In this document: piece after piece, positions 45,295-57,144 of the stretch
Numbering within the stretch: position 1 is the first letter of the stretch
Layout of the letters: every line of letters begins with the position of its first letter
Assembly: GCA_035772735.1 (NCBI GenBank)
Contig: JASDFA010000018.1
Span: forward strand, 60,976,001-61,040,000
DNA from: Datura wrightii
Lineage: Eukaryota; Streptophyta; Magnoliopsida; Solanales; Solanaceae
Direction: 5' to 3'
DNA: 64,000 nucleotides
Notes under the pieces: model-generated
Told to the model about the DNA's origin: nothing
Seen by the model: only the letters and a program-made list of their open reading frames with translations
Database searches by the model: none
Program-made: the position numbers and the translations under genes

Positions 45295-46220
45295 TGATCT
45301 TGGGAAATTTATATGCCCAAGTGAGACTCAAAGGTGTCATTTTGGCCTTGTTTATTTGTCAATGTTTATACGTTCTCATGTGATTGATAATAAAATGTGA
45401 ATTTATACTAACCAACACGATTAGCGTTGTTTTGCAGGTGAAATATAATTTTAGGAAGCTAAAATGCGTGTTGGGAGAGATTGGGGTTGGACTCGGATGT
45501 TAGCAAGGGAAAAAGCATTTGAAGGCACAAATTAAAGGGGCTCCGCGATGGAGCTGTGTCACGCTGCCATCGCGGATGCCTTCTGCCTGGATAGGGATTT
45601 TTTGCCAAAATCCAGTGAGGGCGCATTGGGGCCGTGGCACGTTGGCCTAGCCCCGCGTTGCACGCCGTGCCACGTTGGGCCTTATTACCTGGACAATCAA
45701 TTTCCAGTAAGGATCCGCATCAGTGGCGTGTCACGAAGGCAGTGCTCCGCGATGCACTCCGTGACACGTTGCTTGTTATTCCGGGAAAAATTCCCACTAG
45801 TATAAATAGAACACTTAGGTTCATTTTTAATAATTCTGACTTGGTGGAGCAAGAACGTGGGTCACAGGCAGTTGAGGGGACGAAATTGTCAGGGTTTTTC
45901 TCTCTCCTTCTTTAATGCAATTGCTTTTAAGTTTAACACTCATTTAACGATGCTTAATCCACAAATGAGCGGCTAATTCCTCTTCTTGCTGAGGTTAAGA
46001 ACAATTGTATTGAAATGTAGTTATTGATCAATTGGGTTTTTCATCTTTTCATCCATGATTGTTCTATTGATTCTTGTTCTTACTGCATTAATGTGTGGCC
46101 AACGTTAATGTATATCTAAAAAGTCCGATTTCACTCGAGAGAACAAGAAATTGGAAAGTTATGAATCAATAGGATATGATATTTTCTTTGTTTGGGAAAA
46201 TTGATAATTGATTTACCTTC
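45295..46220 (+). repeat. B3 3' LTR, truncated
   Basis: Matches 40312-41240 and stops at TTTACCTTCA (46220), where F LTR end sequence begins. About 450 bases of the LTR are missing. Confidence 0.85.
45727..45809 (+). promoter_or_regulatory. B3 3' LTR promoter: hairpin and TATA box
   Basis: Arms 45727-45738 and 45757-45768 with one mismatch, then 32 nt, then TATAAATAG (45801-45809). Confidence 0.75.
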
Positions 46221-46510
46221 AGTCAGTTTACTGTTTAGAGGCTTTCTGGACTTAATGTGTACAATGGTATTCAGTTTGTGGCCTTGTTGTCTTTTTGTTG
46301 TTTAGTTTAGCATATTAATAGCTTTTTTTGCATTTCAGTTGTTTAGCCTATATTGTTGAGACATTATGGGTATAGTTTGTTCTCCAGTTGATTGTGACAG
46401 GTGGCATGGACGGCCTAAGTGTTATAGTTACAAATATCATATAGTCGGCTTCCCAGTCAGTTAGGTATGGGGAGCCAGTCGCGCCCTCCCCCGAGTTTTG
46501 GGGCATGACA
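46221..46510 (+). repeat. F LTR-b, right piece
   Basis: The last 290 bases of an F LTR, ending TTTTGGGGCATGACA. About 3.4 kb of LTR between the two pieces (LTR-c 48435-51848) is absent. Confidence 0.8.
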
Positions 46511-48003
46511 GACTTGGTATCAGAGCGAAGTCGTATCCTAGGGAGTCCACAAGCCATGTCTAATAGAGTCTTGCTTATAGGTATGTTGTGCACCATACTT
46601 ATAATCAGGAGGCTACAGGACATTTAGGGGTTGTTTCACTTTGTTCATTAATAGATCTTTCTATAGAGCAATGTTGCAAGGGTTGTTTGAAATCTAAATC
46701 ATGCTTATGTTTTAGAGTTCAACTGGAGTAAGGAAGATGGCTACGAGATTTATTGACACTGATGCTTTAAAGGGTCCTAGTCGCTCGCTTGTCAATCCGA
46801 GAAATAGATTAGAGGCTCGAAGTGTGCTTCCCATACTCGTACCATAGTTCCTCCAAGTTCTAGTCTGAATTGCTGTGGGAAGGGATTTAGCCCCTCTTAT
46901 TGTTTAAGATTCGATAGAGCTAAGAGAATGTAGAGTTATTGATCCTTCATCACCTGCTGTACCTTCAGGTATATCAAAGGGATGAGATTTTGAGAAAGCA
47001 TTTCAGATGTTAGCCCGAGCAGTGACATTTCAAAATAAATAGTTAAAATTAATGGTAGGGTCCAGGGGAACTTTTTAGAGCTCTAGTGCCCATTTCGAAC
47101 CTAAATCCCCTAGCCTTCACAAATCAGTACTTACCACGGGAATTTTGACGGGTTCGAGCTAATAAGGTTTGGTACCTAGAGCAGGGCAGCATGAGTATTC
47201 GCGAATATAGTCTAAGGTTTAATTCTTTGGCCAAATATGTTTCAAATAGGGTGCGGACTACAAGGGATAGAGTATATCGATTGTATTAAATTTGGGATCC
47301 CATTTGGTCTGAGAGTGTTTAGGAATGTCTACCCTAACAAAAATATCTATTGCTTAGATGCTAGTATTTTCTCAAATGACGGACGATCTGATTCACCGTC
47401 TCCCAAGTAATGATAAGGTAGTGGAACAAAGTAAGGAAACCAGATCGATAAGACTATTTAAGGACCCTCATAGTGCTTGGAGACCCCGGCCAGCTAGACA
47501 TTCAGTTTCTCCTTGAGATTCAGTCTCTACTTTGTCCCTAGATTAGACTACAATTTCTTTTAGCCCCCGTTTCCAAGATAGGCAGTGATAGGGTATGGTA
47601 AAAGCAAATGTAAAAGAGCAACTTCAAGTTTGACACTGATTCTATTTGTTAAGTGGTTAAGTTGTGATTTTCACTTTTTTTGTGTGTGATATTTCCTAGT
47701 CGTAATAATGGAAAGGCGGTATTGGAGTAAATCATAACTCCCATGGTAGTTTTAAATTTTCTTAGGGTTAGAAAAGTTACCGATTTTATGGTACTAAAGA
47801 ATGTCTATCATACGTCAAACAAATAGATGGAGTTGAGTAAGAACGGTTTGATAAGAAGCGGCAATAGAAAGAGGATGTGCTTACGAGAAATGGAATGTAT
47901 ATTTATGACACAAGGCAAGGAAAATTTAAAGATTTTATGGCTAAAGTTACTGCTACCGAGGTATAACCTCATTCGAGGATGAATGATTTTAAGGGGGGGA
48001 GGA
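46511..48003 (+). pseudogene. F internal region 2: gag remnant without pol
   Basis: 1493 bp, similar end to end to 38361-39853. The primer site TGGTATCAGAGC (46515-46526) is perfect here. Gag motifs QGSMSIREYS and ECLGMSTLTKISIA recur with stops. It ends with hairpin CATTC-GAGGAT-GAATG (47970-47985) and the tract AAGGGGGGGAGGA. No pol. Confidence 0.78.
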
Positions 48004-48313
48004 TGTTACACCCTGAAATTTTTTTTGATGATTATTTGATGGTTATATGTCATATTAAGGGAATTATGGGTCATATGTTGTCCGTAGGTGAGGAGGGAAA
48101 CATGTCCAAAGGGAAAAGCGAAGAGTATGTGAAGTTTGTAAATAAGGGTCAACTTTAAATGGACATATCTCCAATTATATAATTAGTCAGAGGTCCTATA
48201 ACATATCAAATGAAAGGTATTTGAGTCTAGTTTACATGAAAAAAACCTCTCATCAATCGGAGTTTGGAGAAAAATGTTATGCTCGATTGAAGACAACACT
48301 GTTGGCTGGGAAA

Positions 48314-48402
48314 GCGCCCATGCGCGCGAGTGTGAGAGAGGGCATGTCGCATGGGCGCCGCACGCGGGCGCCGCCCAGACCTTCGCCAGCCCGCCTATAT
48401 GA
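48314..48402 (+). promoter_or_regulatory. F promoter: GC inverted repeat and TATA-like box
   Basis: Perfect 11-bp inverted repeat GCGCCCATGCG (48314-48324) with 48348-48358, a 36-nt gap, then CTATATGA (48395-48402). The sequence differs from the A/B/H hairpin but the arrangement is the same. Confidence 0.65.
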
Positions 48403-51104
48403 AGTAAAATTGAGCTAGAAAGCTCATTTCTACTCCATTTTAGTTGATTTTTTTTCATTATTCGGAGCATTCAAAGCCCTATAACATGGTGAAAAGATAT
48501 CCCAGGTAAGAAACTTCACTCTTGTCTCTTTTGGGTTTTGAAAAGAGAACCTTGGAAGAAAGTCATGGCTCGTTGTTATCTTGTGCTTGATTGTGGTATT
48601 GCTGCGTTTTTAGATGATTTTAGGCAGAGGAAAGAGTAGGAGTTTACTCCTACTTTAGCTGATAACATCTCCAAGAAAGGGTAAGTAATTCCCTTTTTGA
48701 TTTCTTTAAGTTTATGAGGTTATAACTTGGAGAATGTTGTAGTATTGTGTTGTTGTTGCTTTGTGTGTTTTTTTGGCATGTTGCCCCAAATTTTTCAGAA
48801 CTTTGGTGAAGTGAAGTTGCTGCCTGTTGGGTTTGTAAATTGTACTTGGAAGGAGCCTTAAGGAGTAAGCTTGAAAGGAATATTTTCTCCAAAATTAGAG
48901 TTGACGTGCCAAGGTATGTAAAGGCGTCCCTTTCCTTGTTTATCAAGAACGAGACTAAGTTATTGAAAGGATCAATATTCCTATCTTTTTAAAATCATAT
49001 TAAGGCATGTATGATCCTTTCCAAAGGGTTGGAAATACTTGGCATAAAGCTTGAATCGTTAAGAATGGTTGAAGTGAACAAATGTGAAGCAAAACGAGTA
49101 ATTTTTATACGATTGTTGTCGTAGTTCTAAATCGAGTCTGAAGTCCCCATAACGTGGGCACCGTGAGCTGGTCCTTTGCATTATACTTTATGTGTGATGT
49201 TTAATATATGATAATATCTGGTCACTTAGTGAAATTGGTAGGAAATGCTAAGACGACGACATGTAATTGAACTTAAGCTAAGAAGATGATGGTAGGCCGT
49301 TTAAGGGTAAACGAGCTTATTGAAATGATGTTTTAATAAATATTGTTAATCCCTCCTATATGTTTATGTTTTAAAGTGCTTAACGTAAAAAAATAGATTT
49401 TATGTTTTTTCTCTTTAAAGCTAAGTAAGCGGCACGTAGCGAATAAGCTAAGTAAATACATGTTAACGGGGAAAGCGTGGCTAAGTTTTCAATTAGGCAA
49501 AGAGGTAAGTGCGTATAAGAATTGATGAATAGTGAATATGAGGGTAAATACTTGAGTATAGAGTGAATAATTTTTGGCAAAGAGGTTAAGATGAATAAGG
49601 AAAGTAGAGCTAAATATTGTTAAATTAGATGATACGGGATACGATGGTGAACGAGGTAGGCAACAACTAGAAAGATTGACCCTGTTCTAAAGAGGTTTAG
49701 CAAAAGAGTTATAAATTAAGTTGTTTATGTTCAATATGTGTTGCGTTGATGAATAACCACTAAAGTGTTAACCTTCTAAGAAATAATTAGAGTTGAACGT
49801 CTGCAAAATAGTAACTTAAGTTGAGAAGCTCTTTGTTATACTCCTAAACGATTATTTTAAGTTATCTATTCTAAGTGTTGAAATTTTCTACCATTTCTAA
49901 AAAGGGTAATCCTAGGATCTTCTAAGTCACTTATGATTATGTAAGCTTTCTTAAGCTCCGCAGATAATTTCAAAGTTATGTAAGTCAATCCAGCATTACC
50001 CGAATTACGACTATAAATCTTTATTTGCCTATAAGGAATCACTTAGAGAGTTACTCAAGAGTTCCTAAGTTATGGAGCTCTAAGACTCAGATACTTAAGT
50101 TGTCTTTACATCCCTAATTTATGTTTAAATGTGCTAGCTGATCTAAGAAGTTTTTGAGAGATCATACTTCGAGAATTATGCTAATGTATCGGTCAAGTAT
50201 CTGATGTTGTATACGAGTCTAAAAACTCAAGTCTTTATATGTCTTTCCAGTAAGAAGTCTTAATGTATATGATTTTCATGTAAAAACATATAGTTGAACT
50301 CTTTCATTTATATTCAAGTCATGCATCTTTATGTTTAGCTCTTGGTTAGTTATCAGTTGAATTTCCTAAATTCAGAGGAGAGATTCTCCCATGTACCAAT
50401 CTTCCTAATGTCTAAGTAAGTATAAGTGTAGGCTATGATAATGATTAGTTAAGCTCAGAACTTTTAATACCAGGAAGTCTACTGCAGGTCACCCAGTTAA
50501 CTAAATACGAGTTATACATTATATTGAATTCTCATACATTGTATGTCTGTAGTTCAGTTCTCAGCTCTATGTATATGACAAATAACTCTAAGTTCCTAGT
50601 TATAATTTCCATGTTTTCCTACAAATAAGTCAAATGAACTAAGAACTATATGTGCTTATCTACATGATAAATATAGTAATGAAATTCCAATGTATAGTTG
50701 TTGATACAGGTAAAGGAACCACCTGGTAGGCAGTATATATTTGTAGTTCCCAGATGTTAAAGAATTGTGTATGAGCTCTATGTGTTTCTATCCAAGTAAT
50801 ATGTTTAATTTGTAGGATTATTTGTAGGACATTGTTTGTAAGCCTACAAAAGTTCTTATGTTGTCTAAACCTCTTGAAGGTCCTTCAAGTAACTGAGTCG
50901 ACATGTTCATGTATAATTTAACAGCTTTACGTGATATATATGCATAATTTCTATCTTTACATGATATGGGTGCTCACTTGCATTTATGGGTTATGAAAGA
51001 GGCCTATTCCGGCCACAGAATGAACATTTGCCATTTATATGCCATACATGTTAAATTGACTCAATATAAGCCATATCAGCCCTATTTATGATTATGATTG
51101 AGAA

Positions 51105-51440
51105 TTATTTTTATTTTACCCCGTTGTGGTACATCGGCTGGAGATATTTTTATTTTACCCAGATATATTTATTTTACCCTAGTGTGGTACATCAACTGGA
51201 GATAATTTTATTTTACCCCGGTGTCGTACATCAGCTGGAGATATTTTTATTTTACCTCGGTGTGATATAATGACTGGAGATATTATTATTTTACCTCGGT
51301 CTGGTACATCAGTTAGAGATATTTTTATTTTACCCTGGTATGGTACATCGGATAGAGATATTTTTATTTTACCCCGGTGTGACACATCGGCTGAAGATAT
51401 TTTTATTTTTCCCCGGTATGGTACACCGATTGAACGAATT
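51105..51440 (+). repeat. 39-bp minisatellite in F LTR-c
   Basis: Eight full units and one partial unit of the repeat seen five times in LTR-a. The spacing is 39 bp except for the shortened second unit. Confidence 0.87.
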
Positions 51441-52143
51441 TTATATATGGATTTATGGTTGGCTGGTTTCTGGCATTATAGTTATAGTTTTTCTTGAGCA
51501 TTACTTGGTTGCATTTGCACTTCAATATTGACTTATTGTTAGGTTTTAGTTTCTAGGATTCCAGGTTGTTACTATTCCTTATTTCTGGCTCAGTTATGAT
51601 TGTTATCTTACATGTTTACAGTTTTCTACCTTACATACCAGTACATTTCATTCGTACTGACGTCCCTTTGCCCGGGGACCTCCGTTCATGCCGCAGGTAA
51701 AGGTAAAGGTCGGGATTGCCAGTTGCAGTAGTAGTTCATGAGATTTGTGGATGTGCTGGTATGCTCCTTTCTTTCTGGCCCTAAGACTAGTTTTGTTTCA
51801 GTTAGAGTTTTGAGATGCAGTTATGGGTAGATCGGAGCCCTGTTCCGACCATCAGTTAGTTTACTCTTTAGAGGCTTTGTGGACTTAGAGCATAAAATAG
51901 TATTCAGTTTGTGGCCTTGTTGGCTTTTTGTTGTTTAGTTTAGCATACTAATAGCTTTGTTTGCATTTCAATTATTTACCCTATATTGCTGAGACATTAT
52001 GGGTCTAGTTTGTGCTCCAGTTGATTGTGACAGGTGGCCTGGACGGCCTAAGTGTTATAGCTACAGATATCATATAACGGGCTTTCCAGTCAGTCATGTA
52101 TGGGGAGCCAGTTGCACCCTCCCCCCAGTTTTGGGGCGTGACA

Positions 52144-53158
52144 AGGGGACCCATAGAATCTAGTAACCCACACTTAGCATCTTACAATACACTGATCTTA
52201 CACAGATCTCTGTAGTGTGTGGGTGGGTTGATTTCCTAATAGACTCTGAAGAGCTCTTCCTCATCATTGACCCTCATTTTAAGGATACCTGCTCTTATAT
52301 TAGTGATAGCTCCTCCAATTGCCAAGAATGGCCGTCCCAAGATTAGGGGTACCTTATCATCAACCTTAAAATCAGGGATTATAAAGTCAGCAGGTATAAT
52401 GAATGTACCTACTTTGAAGACAAAGTCCTCAATGATTCCCTTAGGTTCCACTGTGGACTTATCTACCAGCTACAACATTACACTTGTGGGCCTCGGCTTT
52501 CCCAATCCCAGGGTGTTAAATAAAGATAAGGGCATTAAATTCACTGTTGCCCCTAAATCACACAGAGCCCTTATAATTTCAGCTTCCGCAATTTTTACTG
52601 GGAGGGTGAAACTTCCTGGGTCCTTGAGATTTTTTGGCATATTTCTCATCATCCTGTAGCTACACTCCTCAGTAAGTGCCACCATATGGACATCCACCAA
52701 ACTCACTTTGTTGGCCACCAGATCTTTTAAGTACTTTGCATACTTTGGCATCCTCTGCAAGACATTAAGTAACGGCAAATTGATGTGAAGTTCTTTGAAA
52801 ATATCAAAGAACTTCTTAAAGCACTCTTCCTCCTTGCTCTTCTTGATCCTTTGTGGGAATGGTGGTGGTGGTCTCTGTGCTGGTCGCAATGATGGTTGTG
52901 CATTGTGTTTTGCAGCACTCTGAGTTTCTCCTCTCTCAGTGGATGGACCCTGTCTAACTAGCTCCGGATGCACTTTATTTTTCTTTTCTTTCGGTAGTGC
53001 ATCAACTAACAGCTTGAAACTCCTCAGAATGACAATATTGACTTGTTGGGGGTTTGTATCGATACCATTAGATAACCCTCCCTGAGATCTTGTATGTTGC
53101 ACAACTGCCAACTGATCCATCTGCTTTTCTAGATTTCTGGTGGCCATCTACTGATTTT
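52144..53158 (-). pseudogene. G gag-protease remnant (Athila type)
   Basis: Minus strand. RPPPPFPQRIKKSKEEECFKKF, ELHINLPLLNVLQRMPKYAKYLKDLVANK, ALTEECSYRMMRNMP and IIRALCDLGATVNLMPLSLFNTLGLGKPRP show gag linker and protease with the catalytic Asp kept. After a stop comes EPKGIIEDFVFKVGTFIIPADF, LILGRPFLAIGGA and MRVNDEEELFRVY. It stops at the F boundary (52143/52144), so RT and the rest are absent. Clearly diverged from B. Confidence 0.82.
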
Positions 53159-53927
53159 TCAAATATGAAGCCATCCTTGCCTAATTCTATGGTAATTGGG
53201 TTTGAATGGCCATGATTTTCTGCAACATCTCCTCAATGTTACTGCTACTTTATTGGCCACTGTTCTGTCTGTTCTGCTATTGTTACTTCTAGTGCTGAGG
53301 TTGTTGGTACCTCTAACTCTTATTTCCATCCCAAGAAAATTTTGGGTGAATCTGCCAATTTTTGTTGCATGTGTTCCCATAATTTTGACTGTTTCTCTGC
53401 ACATTACCCTAAAAATTGACGGATTCTTGATTGGCTCCATAAGAATCTACATTTTGCCTATTATTACCTCATATTTCACACCAGCTCAGGGCTTGTTGAA
53501 TTGCATTAACCTGTCCCTATGGCTGGTTCATACTCAGTTTGCTGAACTGTGTCATCATTTGGTACTGCAGTGACACTAACTGTGCTGCCAAGGCATTTAC
53601 ATTGTCTACCTCTATCACCCCTGCTGCTTTCTTTCTTTCCTCTCTGGATGAATCGATGTGCCACTATGGATTTTTGTGAGCAATTCGGTTCAGTAGAGTG
53701 CACAACACATCATATGTCTTCTCCAGTGCTTTCCCACCCGATGCAGAGTCTAACTAGATCTTCATATGTGGGTCTAGACTCTCTACAAAGGTGTGAGATA
53801 ACACCTCATTGGACTACTGGTAATGGGGGCAATCTCTCAATAATGACTTGAACCTCTCCCAAGCCAAATATAAATTCTCCTCAGGCCACTGCTTGAAACT
53901 TAAAATTTCACCTCTGAGCTTGGCAGT
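53159..53927 (-). pseudogene. G gag
   Basis: Degenerate gag with KLRGEILSFKQWPEENLYLAWERFKSLLRDCPHYQ at 53814-53927 and a spoiled zinc knuckle (CEI-stop, then SYGANQESVNF) around 53430-53500. Multiple stops and shifts. It is cut at 53927 by the B2 3' LTR. The N-terminal capsid lies beyond B2 and outside the window if the nesting is as inferred. Confidence 0.75.
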
Positions 53928-55349
53928 TGTTTGGGGTTTTTTCTTTGGGTATAAAGCTACACGCAAGTGCACGTGGTCGAACAAGTAGTAAAGTGGCTTA
54001 AGTAAGCCAAGTATCGATTCCACGGGGACTGGGATAAGGTAGCAATCTACTCAAGTGTACTATATTTTAACTCTAACAATGAAGACAAGAGTGCAAAGAA
54101 GAGTTCAATATTTTGATTTCTAATTTTATCCTAAGTCTACAAAGATTATATAATTTGAGTCTGAACTATGAATGTGAGCATGCTGAGGTTAAACGAACAT
54201 GTAAGGAAATAAATTATCGATTTAATTTGGTTAGCTTTTCCTCCGGTTGCTAGTCAAGAACTATTGCCAATGGATTAAAATTCTCGTATTTAACCCAACT
54301 TAAGAATCATGAACCGTCCACCTACATTTCTGTGATTAAACGAAATTCATGCTCTAGCCATACAAAATCGGTTTCTTAATTCACCAATACGACTTTCAGC
54401 TATATTTCTATCCTGAAGGTAAATCAATTCTCAATTTTCCCAAACTAAGAAAAGATCATATCCTATTGATTCACAACTTTCCAATTTCTTGCTCTCTTGA
54501 GTGAAACCGGACTTTTTAGATATACATTAACATAGGCCACACATTAATGCAGTAAGAACAAGAATCAATAGAACAACCACGGAAGAAAAGATGAAAAACC
54601 AACTTAATCAACAATCACATTTCATTACAATTGTTCTTAACCTCAACAAGAAGAGGATTTAGCCACTCATTTTTGGATTAAACATCATTAAATGAGTGTT
54701 AAACATACAAGCAGTTGAATTAAAGAAGAAGGAGATAGAGAAAAACCCTGAGATTTTCGTCCCCTCAACTGTCTGTAACCCACGTTCTTGCTCCACCAAG
54801 TCAGAATATTGAAAAATGAACCTAAGTGTTCTATTTATACTAGTGGAAATTTTTCCCGGAATAACAAGCAACGTGTCACGGAGTGCATCGCGGAGCACTA
54901 CCTCCGTGACACGCCACTGACTCGGAGCCTCACTGGAAATTGACTGTCCAGGTAATAAGGCCCAATGTGGCACGGCGTGCAACGCGGGGCTAGGCCAACG
55001 TACCACGGCCCCAACGTGCACCCACACTGGAATTTGGCTAAAAATTCCCTATCCAGACAGAAGACCTCCGCGATGGCAGCGTGACACGGCTCCATCGCGG
55101 ACCCCCTTTAATTTGTGTCGTCCAATGCTTTGTCCTTTTCTAACATCCGAGTCCAACCCCGATCTCTCCCAACAAGAATTTTAGCTTCACAAAATTATAT
55201 TTCACCTGCAAAACAACGCTAATCATGTTGGTTAGTATAAAATCACATTTTATTATAAATCACATGAGAATGTATAAACATTGATCGATAAACAAGGCTA
55301 AAATGACACATTTAAGTATCACTTGGGCATATAAATTTGCCCAAGATCA
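53928..55349 (-). repeat. B2 3' LTR
   Basis: Begins TGTTTGGGG on the plus strand and ends CCAAGATCA. It is B-family throughout, but the first 30 bases (sense end) differ from B1. Confidence 0.87.
54831..54913 (-). promoter_or_regulatory. B2 3' LTR promoter: TATA box and hairpin
   Basis: TATAAATAG on the minus strand (54831-54839), a 32-nt gap, and a perfect 12-bp inverted repeat (54872-54883, 54902-54913). Confidence 0.78.
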
Positions 55350-57144
55350 CTTACCCCACACTTAAATCCTTGTTCGTCCCCGAACAACAATCTTACACCT
55401 CATGCAATTGACACCCCAACCTGGCTACTTTGGTTCGACAATTTAGGCTATGGTCATACCGATTATTCAATACATCAAATAATCAAGAAAACACGCATGG
55501 TCCTATCAATGCAATGACCTTCAACACATCAAGACCTCCTAAACTTAAGAATCGACTCTCGATATTGGCAAACTCATGCAAATCAGCTCATCAAGATATC
55601 CGACACGAAACTTAATCTCTCATCAAGAATGTGCGCTCACAATGCAAGAGAATTTTCCGCTTTTTAATCACATGAAATCTAACGGTTACATGCAGGGGCA
55701 TATAAACACAATTTCACTCTCTCTCCCAAAAGAATTCACATGCATCATGTCATGAACCATAGGCTTGCCCTTAGTGTATTACTCCACTAATATAAGGAGA
55801 TGTGATGTAGGATCACGTAGGACTTTAACGGGTTGTAATGTAAGCTACGGAACTAGTAAATATTGGGCTAGCCAATAATAGCCACTAGCATCCTTAAGCG
55901 CCTTTTCAATACATCCCATCAAACTCATGGGCATTGTTTCTTCCTTCATCCTCCCCTTCTTGAAGTCTGTCTTTAGTTTGGCCCATATCTTTAAGCAAAC
56001 TTGACTCGATAACAAAGATTATTCAGACACCTTCATTATATTTTATTTATAACAAGTGCACCTTCAACCTTTTCTTTCCTTTCATCACTTTGCTTTTCTT
56101 TTCTTTTCACCATTCTCACTCTTTGACACTTTGGGAAAATTATTTTCTCTTCTGAAGCGCTTAAGAGTTTTTGGATCAGTTTACGGCTAATGAAAAGAAG
56201 GGGTAAAGCTCGGTTTACACATTTTGACGCAAGAAAACAATAATAGGCTAAAGGCTCAACGGGCTAACTAGGGTGTACATTCAAGGTGGGTACAATAATG
56301 AAATAGAGAAACTTTCGGTTAACACAAAGAAATGCCTACATCCTTTCCTACAATACACCTCCTTCATTTCGTTTCGTACACACACCAGGCAAGTTCTAGA
56401 CACTTCACAATGGCATGGAATAAACAAAACCTCACTTCACACTTATTGCACATGCTCAATTCAGGACGTATTCACAGACTCTTCAATCAGCTAATTACAA
56501 GAATTCAAACATTAAGCCTCAATCACACTGAATCGACTCTATGGCCTAGGTATCTCAACATATATACAAATTTACATGCTTTCATACAAATCACCTTTGC
56601 ATTTCGAATATCATGTACAACACGCAACCAGGATTCCTCAACCATAAAGTAACTACAGGTTTTGGGATGCACCCCACAAAAGAAAACAACTGAAAAATAA
56701 ATGAAAAAATCTAGTTCTAACGACTACATTTCCCTTAAGAAGGTCATCATCCATCCATCATAGGGAACGGTCACTAACTAGGACTTCGGTTCAATGAGAC
56801 CATTCTCGGTAAAAGAACCGAAAACAAACGCCGAGAAACCCAAGAATTAAAAAAAAAATTAAAAATATCGATCATTTCGATAAAACAAAAATATGTACAA
56901 AATTAGCTTGCAAAATACTCAGCAGCACACAACAGTTTCACATTTAATTACAATACAGAACAAAAACTTCACAATCACAAATCACAGGGACACAAAAGTT
57001 TTCATCAGGCACAACAACAGAACAGAACATACACAACAACACAACCAGCACCTAACTACACCCACCCCACACTTATCTCGAACGTTGTGCCCAGTGTTCA
57101 CAAAAATTCACATAGCACAAAAATTGGGTGGTGGAACTCCCTGA
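55350..57144 (-). other. B2 3' UTR and polypurine tract
   Basis: Tract at 55350-55364, hairpin TTGTTCG/CGAACAA at 55370-55387, conserved hairpin 56730-56767, and a polypurine-tract-like motif at 57061-57075, about 70 bp after the extra ORF's stop. No gene. Confidence 0.75.

Larger units (their letters stand above)
40312..46220 (+). mobile_element. B3: B-family derivative with the extra ORF only
   Basis: Two B-family LTRs on the plus strand flank only the extra ORF and UTRs. The last bases of the 5' LTR, the primer site, gag and all of pol are missing in one deletion near 41700. The left flank is TCTAC (40307-40311). The right end of the 3' LTR is lost, so the target duplication cannot be checked. 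Without a primer site this copy could not be reverse-transcribed, so the deletion probably came after insertion. Confidence 0.85.
48004..52143 (+). repeat. F LTR-c, full length (4.1 kb)
   Basis: Begins TGTTACACCCTG and ends GGGGCGTGACA. The first 430 bases carry the promoter region. The middle is AT-rich with no coding signal. The minisatellite lies at 51105-51440 and the conserved end at 51840-52143. The size is large for an LTR. Open frames in the minisatellite are artefacts of its 39-bp period. Confidence 0.85.
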
